Shown in pieces: positions 47,060 through 58,712 of a DNA stretch of 64,000 bases. Position 1 is the first letter of the stretch; each line of letters begins with the position of its first letter. This DNA is from Annona cherimola (Eukaryota > Streptophyta > Magnoliopsida > Magnoliales > Annonaceae). Where the stretch lies: NCBI GenBank assembly GCA_030490835.1, contig CM059974.1, positions 6,021,501 to 6,085,500 on the forward strand, read 5' to 3'. Under the pieces are notes generated by a model. It had not been told where the DNA came from. It made no database searches and was given only the letters and a program-made list of their open reading frames with translations. The position numbers and the translations under genes were made by a program.

Positions 47060-48990
47060 GCAAACAGACTCACCATAATTACGATGCAGATTGCAGTCTA
47101 TTGCAAAATGGGTCTCACGTGTATTAAAATGTAATAATATTTTAAATAATCATTTATTTATATAAAACATATTTTTGACGGTTTAGATGCAGTGTTATCA
47201 GAACCGGACCGGACCGTCCGGTCCGACCGGTTCGACCGGGAACCGGTCAAGTTCCCGGTTCGGTTCGACCTGGTTCGGTTTGATTATATAAAACCGTCCG
47301 AACCGGTGAACCGGCGGTCGAACCGAGATATCTGGTCGGACCGGATTCGACCGGTCGGACGGTCTCATCTTCTCGCGACCCCGCAGTGGCTAACCCTACA
47401 GCCCCTCTCGCCGTCTCACGGCCCCGCAGCCACGTCCAGATATGTGGAGGCCAGCCGAGATCATCACAGTCACAACCAGCGTTCGTGAGCCACTGCGTTT
47501 GTGTGGGTTGTGCGGCCTTTGATCGAGTTCGACGCAGATGGGGAGATCGATAGGCGGTGGCTTCCGGAGGGATTCGAGGAATGGGTGCGGGAGAAGAAGA
47601 TGGGTGCGGGAGAAGAAGCTGGGGCTTCTGATAAGGAAATGGGCGCCGGCGCTGCAGCTGGAGATTCTGAAGCACGAAACATTTAAAAATCACTCCCGAG
47701 TCCAGCCATCGTCTGAAACGGGAAACCCGCCTTGCCCGCTCCCCCGCAGAGCCTCGTCCGCGCACCCGCAGCGCCTCGCCCTCGCGCCCGCCGCCCACGC
47801 CTCGTCCTCAGCGCCGGCACGCGCGCCCATCCGCGCTCCGTCATCAGCGCCCGCACTCGCTGCCGTGCCTGCGCATCGTCGTCAGCGCCGTCACGAGCCT
47901 GCGCGCCCGCCCATGCCGATGTTCGGATAATTTTGCAATTCATGGGCTGCGTAGAGCAAATCAGCATTCAGCAGCAGGCAAGCAGCTGCAATGGATCCAA
48001 ACAGAGATGCCATCTGCTTGAAGACAGTAGCAAGGTCAGGCAAAGGTGCGTGGGTCCCAGCTCCCAACCACAAAGGAATATAAGCATTTGGGGACGCGTG
48101 GACATATGACATGCATTGCGGATTAACACGGGAACTTGGAAGGAATTCCTCCATGAAAAGCAGCAGCCAATTTGGAAAGTAAAAATGCCATTCGTTCCAG
48201 CTCTAACGGAGTTCAGGAACAACTACATTTTCATTTTTTTTAAACATAGAAGATATTCTTAATTTTTATATTATTATAAGTTATTTGATTGTTCAAATTT
48301 TCAACACTTACTGTTTTGTTTTATTTCTTATTTTGTCAAGTATGTTTATAGCACTTCATTAAGGTACCAAGATAAAGTGGAATAATTCAAGAACCAATAA
48401 CTAAGCAACAACGGTAATTGTTTATTATAAGTTTAAGTATTTCAATTTTCAGGTTAGTTAATGTAGTTAATTTTCTAAAATTTATGCTTAAAGATTTTTT
48501 AAAACTTGCTATTAATTTTTTTCTGCATATTTTGTACTTATATTGTAGTCCTTAAAATTTAACATATATATTTAGAATTTATAAAAATATAATTTTATCA
48601 ATATATTTATTTAAAATTAAAATTTTTAATATTTATGAAATCATAAATATGTCATGCTGACGTCACCGGTTCGAACCGGTTTGATTAACCGGTCGAACCG
48701 GTTCGAACCAGACCAGTTCCTTTACCGGTTCAATCACCGGTTTGGTTCTGACAACATTGTTTAGATGTTAAAAATACAACTTTAAAATTGATATTTACAT
48801 TAGACTATTTTATACACTGATTTTGTACTGTTTTAAAATGAGGCCCATATATAAGTTTTATTTAGATGAAAATTAGTATGCTTTTAAAGTAAATAATTTA
48901 AATACAATTGGTAGGATAAATATTGATTTCATGATAAAACGAGGCCAATTTCTCGTGAATTGCACTGTGATTATGGTACAGTCCATTTAC
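47060..48990. repeat. GCACCGG-type MITE split by a hAT element
   Basis: The left part (47060-47189) begins 'caccataattacgatgcag' and includes 'gtattaaaatgtaataatat'. The right part (48760-48990) resumes 'tttagatgttaaaaatacaac' and ends 'gcactgtgattatggtacag'. Joined, they give the usual order of this family, which shows that the hAT element 47190-48759 is the later arrival. Confidence 0.65.
47190..48759. mobile_element. 1.57-kb hAT element with a GC-rich payload
   Basis: The ends are cagtgttatcagaacc and, at the right read inward, caatgttgtcagaacc: 16-bp inverted repeats with two differences. The 8-mer tttagatg is repeated exactly at 47182-47189 and 48760-48767. Inside each end are many accggt/ggttcgaaccgg-type subterminal repeats (47200-47360, 48660-48740), a common place for transposase binding in hAT elements. 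There is no transposase. The middle (about 47350-48180) is strikingly GC-rich for this window, with frames of 183 codons on - (47798-47247) and 125-130 codons on + (47538-48109), rich in Ala, Pro and Arg, of unknown origin. Captured host DNA is the likely explanation. Confidence 0.85.
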
Positions 48991-49556
48991 ACTTGATCGA
49001 AATTCTAAATTTTTTAACTTTTAAATTTATTATAGATGTGATTTTTGACATGCGTAGAAATTATTAAAATTCCCACACTTTAATTTTTTTTTTTAGAACG
49101 CAACCCATTGTTCAAATATCGATATGAAACTAACCTGAAATTTATGACAGTGCCCGTTAAAAAATGTAAAGGTCGAAGGGATCTTATTCATATAAAAAGT
49201 CGAATTAAAGTTGGGTAAGGTTGTGCAAGCTCTAACCTTCCTCAATTTTCATCCACAATCGACACCCTTTAAATTGTGTTGACACACCAATATGAGTCAA
49301 CACATAATATTATCCAAAAAAACCGAAAAGTTTGCAAAAATGTCATTTTTATATTTATCGTTAGCTTTTCAAAACTATTTTATCGCGGATATGATGGAGA
49401 CAAGACGAACAAGCACACTTTGGATTACTGGATACGATCATATGATGGCGTTGCAAGATTAGCTTCAAAGTGCTTCCTTTCTTTATTAGGCTGAATCGAT
49501 CACCACCGCTAAAGAGTCAAGACGGGAAATACGCGAAGCGTGCCATTGTCCAGTGT
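48991..49556. other. Intergenic DNA, no gene recognised
   Basis: No gene. The stretch 49080-49262 has 'aattttcatccacaatcgacaccc', which may be a decayed hAT end. The 72-codon frame at 49276-49494 has no domain. Confidence 0.35.
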
Positions 49557-49566
49557 GCATCAGCGT

Positions 49567-49794
49567 CTTTTTTTTTTTTTTTTTTTGGTATACACACGCA
49601 ATATGACATTTATTATTATAATTAAGGAAGGAATTTTTTATAAATACCTTCACATTAAAAAAGAACATGTAAAATACTCTCCTCAAGGGGAAGCAACAAA
49701 ACTCCACGGCACGTGCGTGGAGGTTCGAACTCACGACTACGACTAGAGTCATGCACACCCTCCGTCGTACCCAAGGCCAGAGGCCCGGTGGCGG
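49567..49794 (-). mobile_element. SINE with poly(A) tail and 10-bp target duplication
   Basis: On the minus strand the element starts near 49794, has a B-box-like 'gagttcgaacctcc' and ends in a long A run, seen as T's from 49568 to about 49586 on +. The 10-mer gcatcagcgt flanks it exactly (49557-49566 and 49795-49804), as expected after target-primed reverse transcription. Length is 228 bp. The A box is not well preserved. Confidence 0.7.
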
Positions 49795-49804
49795 GCATCA
49801 GCGT

Positions 49805-50536
49805 GTCTTGGATGAGCCGAACGACGACAGACGCTCCTTGTTTCAATTTCGAACGCAGTTCACACGCGCCTTAGTAAGATTTGCACGTGTGGAATCATAA
49901 CAGACGAAATTCACGCTGTACATGCTTTTTTGTCATCCAAATTCCAAACTGAATATGAAAAAATAATTAATAATAACAAATCTCACTTCAAATTCCTTCA
50001 GAGATGACTCAACAAGAAAGAGGACTTTTCGGTTCCAACGAATCAACGATACAGATTGGATGATCTCATGATTCAAAAAACTTTCTATGTCTGATATAAG
50101 AGGCCTAAAAAGAAGGGCCCACTTAACTGACGGTTCAGATTTTCTATCTGTCCGTAGGATGGAACGGGATTGGCTGGCCCGAACCCAATCATCTCTCAAG
50201 CGTGTCACACCTACAACATCGCCACGGATATTCCATTTGGTAAACCGTCCTCTAATCTCAATTCAGTGCGCGACTTTCCATCATTTTCTGGATAACTATT
50301 CTCAAAGCATCCAACACTGTCGCATATATTTACTGATGTGTATTCAGATTTGAAAATTTTTAATTATTACTTAAGAAAAAACCTCTTTATAACGTAAGTA
50401 TTTTATTCTTATTCTTTTTGAATTATAATCGTCTTCTGAGATGAATAATATGATTAAAAATTCTATAAGAAAACATCAGATAAACAAAACAAAGTATTCT
50501 AAGAAAAATAACGGTTCAGATTCCTCGAAACATTAG
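49805..50536. other. Upstream region of the zinc-binding gene
   Basis: Short chance frames only (for example 50087-50353). A TATA-like 'tttatattttat' lies at about 50547-50558, just right of this stretch, and could serve the gene that follows, giving a leader of about 220 bases if translation starts at 50801. Confidence 0.35.
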
Positions 50537-50800
50537 TTGAGATTTTTATATTTTATCGCGCGCGTGTATGTTTATAGTGGGTTCTGCGTTGTTGTTGTTT
50601 TTATTATTCAAATGATGGTAGATAGTCTGCTCCGAATCCAGTCCTTCCTTACCCTAAATCGCACCCTCGGAGACCACACACGCCCGCCCCGTCTCGCCTC
50701 GCCTCCGCCCTCCCACGCGTCAGACAGAAATGCCATCTGTCGCACCGGAACAGACGCATCAGCAGCCGCTGCTGTAAGAATCCTGAGGCAGGCCGCATAC

Positions 50801-52747
50801 ATGGAAAGGGAGAAGAACCCCAGCAAAACCCCCTATCAAAACCCAAACCCAAACCCTCACCACCGCCTCCATCTCCCGCCCCACGGCCGCCCCATGGACA
50901 ACCGTCCGTCATCGGACCCACCCCTGCCGTCCGACGCGTCGCAGCAGTCCTCCTTCTACCCGGAAATCGTGGTCTTCCGCGACTCTGACTCGTCCGACTC
51001 GGACGCCCCCAACGCAAACACCGCAGCGACCACCGCCATCGCCGCCAAACCCTCCTCCGGCTCACCCCGTGCCTCCGCGCCCCACGTTAACCCGGAGCCT
51101 CACATCTCCTCCCAATTCTACACCTTCAATCGCGAATCCCACGCACTGATGGTGCAGTGCATTCTGGAGTGTCGATTGGCGAGCCCGGAGGAGATCCGAC
51201 GGGCGACGCCGCGCGAGGTGCTGCGATCGTGGCGCCTGGTGTGGAAAGACCGGAACGAGGACACGGCGTATGTGACGGCTTGGAAGCGGATTCAGGACAA
51301 GCTGAACGCCCACGTCGACGCCCACGGCAACCAAATCCTCTACTTCAAGAACAACTCCCAGCAATACGTGTCGCACGTGGAGCAGTGGCAGGACATCGTC
51401 ATGAGCTTCCACGGCGACGCCGACCTCCGTCATCTCGGCCTCAAAGACACCGTCGAGCGGATCAAGCAGGTCTGGACTGTTGGGGCCAAATTCTACGGCA
51501 TTCCCGAGTCCTTCATCCGCGTCTGCGTCGCCGCTTGCCCCGTCTGCTCCGACACCTCCTCCGGCGGCGCCGGCTCCGGCGCTGCTGGCCAGCGGACCAA
51601 GCGCCGGCGGTTCGAATACACGGAGTCCTTTGATGTGCCCGCCCGCGACGTGCCGCAGAAGCTGCAGCAGCTCGCGGCGAAGCATAAGGTTGTGCTCTGC
51701 ATCCGGCAGAAGTACATTAGGTATAAGCCATTCATGGCCGAGGTGAAGGATTATGCTTGCCACCGTGCTGGGGAGCCTGCGTCGGTGGCCGCGGCGAAGA
51801 AGCCTCGGGCGTTGAAGCGGGAGCCTTACGCATCGAAGAGATGTGGATGTGGGTTCCGAATTAGGGCTATTGTTCCAATTGCGAATTACAATGAAAAGGA
51901 CAAGACTTTCGTATATCAGGAGGAAGGGACGGCTGTTTTCAAGCTGTATGCTGTGCATTCCGGGCATGAGCCTGGGCCGCTTGACGGGAACGCGAGGATT
52001 ATACATAGGGTGGTCGGGCACAAGCCAGGGTTCGATCAGGATACGGTTTATGGTATCGACGGTGATGTGGAGTCGGATGGGTTTGGATTGATGGGCAAAG
52101 ATGAGAGTAATTTGCAGCTCACGGTTCTGCAACAGGTGCAGGAGCTACAAGCTGAAGTCGGGGCCGTGGAAGGGAAAGTCATGAAATTGCCAAGGGAAAT
52201 TTTGAGCTTGATGTCGAGAGAATTGTCAGATATCTTGAGTAGGGTCAGGAGTATGAGTGAAGATGCTTCAAGGTGTATTGGGGAAGAAGCAACAAGATCA
52301 TCTGGGCTATTACTTGAGAAGCAGCATTCAGATGAGGCGTTGGTGGATGGCGGTCTTGCTCACTGGGTCGACCCACACCATGATCAGATTTATGGTGATG
52401 GGAAGGAGCCTGAGCTGATGGATGACGAGGAAGATGCATTTGAACGGTCGCTTGGGGATATGCCACCATGGGACAGGTGTAGAGATAGGAAGGATCTTAT
52501 GAGGGATAACAGCAAATCAGACAAGTGGCTGAAAGACTTCGATGAAAAAAGCATCCTCAATTGCGAGGATTCAAAGCTGATAAAGCCCATGAGGCACGAC
52601 GGGACGATCGTCACAGATGCAAGTCTTGTTGGGATGCAGGTGGATAGTTTCTACCCAGATAATCCAAAATGGTATGACTCCCCTTGTGGTTTGGATACTG
52701 GTGCAGATTGTGGGGATGGTGCATTTCGGCATGGGGAAATTGTGTAG
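50801..52747 (+). CDS. Plant-conserved putative nuclear zinc-binding protein, function unknown
   Basis: A long single-exon frame; from this start 648 residues. The frame is open from 50537, but the first 25 codons are AT-rich, hydrophobic and look like leader. Starts at 50615 (best context) or 50894 are possible. Order of parts: acidic Ser/Asp patch (FRDSDSSDSD, about 60-67); an integrase-type HHCC pattern H204-x6-H211-x34-C246-x2-C249; basic KRRR at 267-270, a possible nuclear signal; then C320, C348-x-C350 and H386-x2-H389 around RCGCGFRIRAIVPIANY and YAVHSGHEPGP, resembling the WRKY-GCM1/FAR1-type zinc fold; a heptad-like helix at about 437-485; and an acidic tail. I recognise the style of an uncharacterised plant protein family but no tested function. 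DNA binding is inferred from the zinc motifs, possibly of transposon origin. Confidence 0.88.
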   Translation: MEREKNPSKTPYQNPNPNPHHRLHLPPHGRPMDNRPSSDPPLPSDASQQSSFYPEIVVFRDSDSSDSDAPNANTAATTAIAAKPSSGSPRASAPHVNPEPHISSQFYTFNRESHALMVQCILECRLASPEEIRRATPREVLRSWRLVWKDRNEDTAYVTAWKRIQDKLNAHVDAHGNQILYFKNNSQQYVSHVEQWQDIVMSFHGDADLRHLGLKDTVERIKQVWTVGAKFYGIPESFIRVCVAACPVCSDTSSGGAGSGAAGQRTKRRRFEYTESFDVPARDVPQKLQQLAAKHKVVLCIRQKYIRYKPFMAEVKDYACHRAGEPASVAAAKKPRALKREPYASKRCGCGFRIRAIVPIANYNEKDKTFVYQEEGTAVFKLYAVHSGHEPGPLDGNARIIHRVVGHKPGFDQDTVYGIDGDVESDGFGLMGKDESNLQLTVLQQVQELQAEVGAVEGKVMKLPREILSLMSRELSDILSRVRSMSEDASRCIGEEATRSSGLLLEKQHSDEALVDGGLAHWVDPHHDQIYGDGKEPELMDDEEDAFERSLGDMPPWDRCRDRKDLMRDNSKSDKWLKDFDEKSILNCEDSKLIKPMRHDGTIVTDASLVGMQVDSFYPDNPKWYDSPCGLDTGADCGDGAFRHGEIV

Positions 52748-55700
52748 AGTATTATAATCATTGCCACCAATGTTACTCAAAACATGGAGCTGTTGTCATT
52801 GTGTCAACAGTGGAAGTGGAGTTGTAAATTGTGAATACACCAGTAGAATTGTAGCATGTGTCATTGACTGTATCATGGTTCTTTAACGTAACCCTTGTGG
52901 AATTTTCTTCATAGAATACCTTTCATTACACTTTTAACATAGTTTTTTGGCTTGGCATTTTGGTCATCTGCTTGTTGTACGTGGCTAGATTGTATGTTTT
53001 CCTCTCTCCTACTCTATAAATTTTTTTTTCAATCAAGATTGCTTGTTCACACCTTATCATTTATGAGTTTTTTCTATCCGGTTTGATTAGTCCTGTAGAT
53101 GGATATTATGTGTATGGAATAATAGTTGCTAGCTTATCTTATGAACTATATGTCTAAATTTCAGGATTGTTTCAGTCATCCAGATATCGCTACATACTAT
53201 ATTAATGAGACCATAATTGCAATTTATCTGCCTGGCTTATTGTGCAAACAGCAAATATGCTTCTGTTTTTCATTAGATGACCAAGATCTTCTGATTTATG
53301 AGCGAGCTTCCATGTAGTTTTGTGCATCTGTGAGGCAGAAAAAGGTAAATGCAGTGTACCATCCGCCTTTTTTTTTTTTTTTGTGAAATGTGCTATCAAC
53401 TTTATGTGGGCTGGAAGGTTTTCCATGCAAATACTGCATTTTTATTCTGTATGTCGCAAATACTGTCTAATATTTATCCATTGCTTCTATTTTGTGTCTT
53501 TCATGGCCCATATGGGCTTCTTCCTTTGTATTGTTGAAGCAACCAGATTTGAAGAGTTTAATGATTTTCTGGATAAGTTTAGGCAGAACATACAACAAGA
53601 ATTGACAGTTCAAGCAAGTTGCTTTTGTTGGATGTGACTCCATAGTCCGAATGTAAACCGTATCGGCCAGAAAGGAAAACTTTCTGTTATCTTGTATTCA
53701 CCCCTCTTTTTTAGTATTATAATTTCCTCAAATGACTTGAGATGAATGACAGGGGTATTCTAAGCATGTAACTGATTCTTATAAACTTTTTGATTCATTG
53801 TATTGCATCCTTCTATCTATTTGAATTGGTAGTGATATCCTTTTGTTACAAGGATCTAAGTATCAGTACTGGTTTTCTTATCTTCCCCACCCTTCGAAAA
53901 GACAGAAAATTACCAAAAAATTTGTAGTGATTTTTCCTGCATTCATTATATTTTAGTTTACAATTGTGAATGTTCTCAATGTTGGTTCTTTGTGGTCTTT
54001 CCTGCAATGTTTGGTAAAAACTCCAAATAGGGAGCATATCCATCAATAAATGATAATTTATTGTCAAATCAATGAATTTCCAAATTTGTTGCCAAATTTG
54101 GTTGTCAATATTGAAGCATACTTTTGAGCATGGAGGCCTTAGACTTAGCTGTTGCCAGAAGAATGATTTGATAAACTAACTTCAAAACAAAACGAAAAAG
54201 AACGAATAAAAAGAAGAATGGTCCTGTTTACAACAGGATAGATAATTAAAGACACTTCAATTACTCCGGTGAGGAATCTGTGGGTTTTGGGACTCTTTAG
54301 TTGTAGAATGTAGAATGTAGAAATTGATATTATGCAAACTGATAGGAGTGGAGGGACAACAGGAAGGGAGAGCTTAATGTAGGAACGGCAGTAGCCCTAA
54401 TCTTCTTGTAACCATCCCAGCGACCGTCTGCCACCAGGATCCAGTTCTTGAATGATCTGTGGACAGGCAGTTCGCTGCTTGTAATTGTTTGTAACTGGTT
54501 GTTTGCAATAGAAATCTCTGTTGATTGATCTAGTTCATATCACAAATGCTCATGGAATTCCCCACATAGCCAGTGAGTTTATAAATTAATTAATTTTTTA
54601 TTTCATGCGTTAATACATGGAGCGTGGACATTATAATTTCAAGGGGCATTGGAGGTTGAAATATGGCATCATCTGTAAAAGCGGTTGTGGAGGTTTGATG
54701 ATTTGTAAGTCTTTACTGTTGATGACAGCTTACAAAATGGATGATGTGGGCATTTATTTTAGAGTTTTTAGCAATTGGAATGTGGTGATGAAGGTGTAGT
54801 GTTGCTTCGTTACTCATGAGGCATGACTTCTTTTGAGAAGGTTTTCTTGTAATATTCTTGGTAATATGCTGGTATTATACCATATTTTATGCTTCACTCT
54901 AAATTATCTGACTTCAAGGTTTATCTGACTTCAAGGTGCTGTAATGTTCTCCAGAATTTTTTTTTTGTGGTTGCATTTTCAGTGAAATTTTAGGAATAGA
55001 AACTTGCTGGATTCACTCATTTCTCGACTACTTTGAAGATGGGATTTTTTGTGCCTGCTTTTGTTAACGGTCCCCCACCACTCTTATTTTTGGTAGTTGC
55101 TGTTGTATGGATGCTGAAGCTTGTGGTGCTTTGCATGTCTTTCTGTTGAACTGTGGCTGGAAGATTTGTGCCTCTCTCATTTCATAATTGTTGCGTTATA
55201 TGCTAACTTAAGAGACAATCCACATCCTTCTGCACCGTTGGTAGATATGGCCAGTTTCATGTTGCTGCTTTTGCAAAACTAGGGGATGATACTGACATGT
55301 GATTAGGGAGATATGATCATCTTGGATGGTGCTAGAGTAATGGGAGAGGGATGATCAGATGTGCATGAAATTAACATGTGAGGTAACAGCAAGAATAAAT
55401 AATATGCAGGGAGTGGTTATTGAAGAATTTGATGTATGCATGGGAGAGGAATAAGTGAGATTGGGGATTGTATGTGCACCAACCTAGATGGGAAGCCTTT
55501 ACCTATCTTTTTCCACCTAGTATCAAATTTAGAAAGGGCAGCTGATGGACGCAGGATTAGAGAATTAAGCTGCAGGCTTGCTCGGAAACATTTCCAGTGT
55601 AACCGAAGGGAGAAAATCCTATACGTTGGGAGTTAGGTTCCTCAAAGAGAAGTTTATTCCATTTATCAGAAGAAAGAGTTTCAAAAGCAAACAAGGATTT

Positions 55701-57445
55701 CAGAAAAAAAGAGAAGTTTATAGTGGATTTCATTAGCATGGATTGTTGATGAAGTTATGACCTCTGAACACCTTTAATAAGTGGGCTTACCTCTACGATG
55801 CTTGTTTCATGCATGAGAAGGGCAATGAAGCCATGCTTTTTACCTAATTGAGCACTAAGGCAGCTCTGAACATTTCTGAATCTCAGATAGATCTAGTTTC
55901 ATTTTTCTCACATGCAAAAACCATTTGAGGAGGCAAACAGAGGATCTTCCCATGAAGAGCTGGTATCTTCAGAAAGTGTTTTTTATTGGACTTTTTTTGG
56001 TTGACAGATGGAGATAATATTATAACAACAACAACAACAACAACAACACTAGTTCTGTCAGAAATTGTAGTAGAAAGGTGAATCCTGCCTGCATTAGGAA
56101 AATTAGAGTCGACAACAGCTGTGAAATTATGGATAAAAACGATAATAGGAGAGACCAATTTCTGATGAAGAGATAAGGATGGCAGAGCATTGAAGCTGTG
56201 GTTATGTGCAGGTGATAACTTGTTCTGGAAGACAACCTTGGACTTAGGCTACTTTGTTCGGTTCCTACTCGTCCTACCTTATCATTCATCATTTGGTGTC
56301 TTGCGTCACCTATTAAATGGCCACCCGGCCTGTTTGTTCTTTTCCCCCTCTTCCTCCTGTATCATTCATCATTTGGTGTCTTGAGTTGCCTATTAAATGG
56401 CTACCATCTCCCACTCTCATTCATGGTGCTCATCCACAATGCAACTGCCTGTGCTGCTGAACTTCGAACCTTGCTATATAAGATGCGGCTTCTTAGTATT
56501 CCTCATTCTCTGATGCACTGGAAGCTGATAATCATCCAAGCTTATCACAAGGTTGGTTTGATTCTTTTTGCTAGTCTTACTTATGATTTGGTCGTCTAAG
56601 CAGTTGGATACTTTTTGCCAGTGTTACCATTTGGCTCATTTACTTTCTGCCAGTGTCTAACACACTTCCCACAAGTTCATTTGATACTTCTTGCCGGTGT
56701 AACCATTTGGCTTAGCATCTATTTCAAAATCTAGGGTAACGATTTCCTATTGATTGCTGCACTTTGTCTTCCATTCGGTGCTGCTGTTCTGATTTTAATA
56801 AGATATTAATAATGCGGTTGTAACAAATCAAAATAATGATGATGATGATGATGGTGATGTGGTTATATGTCCTAAAAAGTTACAAGCTGCTTGGTGTGTT
56901 ACCTTCGACTGTGAGGGGTTGGACTCTAAACCGGTTGTTATGGTTCTTTTGCAAGTGGGGTAATTACTTTGAGATGGAAGTGCCTTTACTCTCATGTGGA
57001 ATTGTCAATCTGATCTGTGGCTAGGTTCTCTCTTGGTGGTTGCTGACACTTCGTTACAGACACTGATTCCAATCCAGGTAAGTCTTGAGTCATCTACTAT
57101 GGCTCTGGGCCCAAAAATTTCTTTTTACAGGGTAATAATTCTTTCCAGATTGATTCACTCTTTTGGTTCAACAAGCAATAGCCCAAGAAGATGGGTGGCT
57201 TTGTCGAAGTGTAAATTTTGGTGTCAGCATTTACAATTTGAACCATAAGTTTAAGAGCAATACATATGGTAGCAGCTGTTCTTTGTTGGAACGATTTTTG
57301 CTTCTTGATGATCCTTGCAAGGCTAGTGCTGCGAGTTACATTTCTGACCTCTATTAGTGATGGCAAATGAGATGAAGTGGAATTGGCATTTTTGCCGCAT
57401 TTAGCAGAAAACTTTTTAAGATTGGGAAGCATGCCGTGGATTTAT
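52748..57445. other. Repeat-poor flank, possibly a long 3' transcript region
   Basis: No MITE or transposon end is found for about 4.7 kb. T-rich stretches, splice-like strings (gcagaaaaag/gtaaat near 53338-53348; tttcag near 53159) and a short frame ending near 53636 (VEATRFEEFNDFLDKFRQ, about 53530-53590) suggest transcribed but mostly non-coding sequence. Microsatellites: aac at 56026-56048 and atg at about 56836-56852. A direct repeat of about 45 bp links 56280-56324 and 56360-56404. No domain was found in any frame. Confidence 0.4.
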
Positions 57446-57454
57446 TTATTATTA

Positions 57455-58703
57455 GGGAAATTTTCATATGTACATGAAAAATTTTCCGTTAATTCCTTAT
57501 ATACCTGTATATTTTATTAACAATTCCTTTCATACGTATGAATTTTTTTCAAAATTCCCCCTTTATTCATGTCATTCGGATGAGTAGAAACTGCCGTCAC
57601 CACACTGGGAGAATGACTAATGTACCCCTGCTGTGTCGTTTCATGGATGGATGGAGCACGCCACGAGGGTCATAGCCTCGTAGTAACCCTCTGGCCCTGC
57701 AAGGGAGAGGTTACGGGTTCGAAACCCTCCTCGGTGAGCGGTATTTTTACATGAAGTCCCTCCCAAGTCCCAAGTAATGATCCCTAAGTTGTGGGGGGTT
57801 ACAAATGTACTTGATTGTAAGATTAGGATGGTAAGATTTCGTTGTCATCAGGTATAAAATCTCAGTTAAAAAAATGGATGGATGGATCACGAATGTGGGT
57901 GCACTAGCAGAACACCATACCCAGTCCTTCGAGCTATTTGCCGCTCGTAGGCATCGGCATCGGCATCGGCTGGCCTTCAACTGCCGCCTAAAAAGCCAGC
58001 CCGTACTTCTAGCATCGACAAATCTCTAATTCTAGCCGACTTGACGAAGGAATTTGTCACTGCAATGGCTTGCAACCCCGATGACATCATCTTGCCGGCG
58101 CTTAGATGAACCGCCTTCATGTCCAACGTCTCCTCTAAATACGGCCAAATCGCTTGCCGCTAACGGTGAGAACCACCAGATGCCGCTGATCTCCAACACC
58201 AGTCATCTCCACTCAGGCCCCAATCTCGGTCGCCGGTGCTGGCGAATCCGATCTCCAACCGCCCAATTATGGTCGTGAAAGCCCCCATCCAGCTTCGTCA
58301 TCACGAACGATGAATGTGGTGTTCCAACCAGCCGTAGCACCACCATCTACATGCTCCAAAGTCCAAACATGGCTGCCATCAACCATGCCTGTCTGACCCT
58401 TTGCCTTTCTCCATCGTTGGGAAAGTCGCCGCCACTCGTAGCCGCTCATCACGCCCACTGCCTCCATTGGATTCGAGCTTCTCTTCTCCAAAATCCGCCA
58501 TTGAATTTTGGAGGGGTAAGCTGGGCATTTAGAAAATATTAACAATAAAAAAACTTCAAAAAGTTAAACGTGGCTGACGAAACCCTAGCGGAATGGGTAT
58601 ACAGGAAATTGCTGGGAAAATTCATGAATATAGAAGAAATCATTCAAATATATGGGTATATAAGGAATTAATCACTATTTATGAGCATATTTGGAAATTT
58701 CCC
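57455..58703. mobile_element. Second Pack-MULE-like element with foreign-looking interior
   Basis: The ends gggaaatttt and aaatttccc begin imperfect inverted repeats of about 80-100 bp sharing 'ttaattccttatatacc'. The 9-mer ttattatta flanks it exactly (57446-57454 and 58704-58712), although in simple sequence. The interior (57600-58550) is GC-richer than its surroundings and has short frames on both strands (58054-58278 on +, 58545-58267 on -) without recognisable domain. A tRNA-like string 'gggttcgaaaccctcc' at 57715-57730 with a hairpin-rich head from 57665 resembles a SINE or tRNA fragment. No transposase. Confidence 0.6.
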
Positions 58704-58712
58704 TTATTATTA

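Noticed and set aside
50537..50800. N-terminal membrane segment of the zinc-binding protein
   Set aside because: The hydrophobic first 25 codons come from AT-rich sequence next to a TATA-like string and are more likely leader; a later ATG fits better.
51062..52132. 356-codon minus-strand frame opposite the zinc-binding gene
   Set aside because: It mirrors a GC-rich coding strand; such antisense frames are common, and the + frame has clear zinc motifs and length.
57665..57740. Functional tRNA gene
   Set aside because: A T-arm-like string is present, but I could not draw acceptor and anticodon stems, so a SINE or tRNA relic is more likely.
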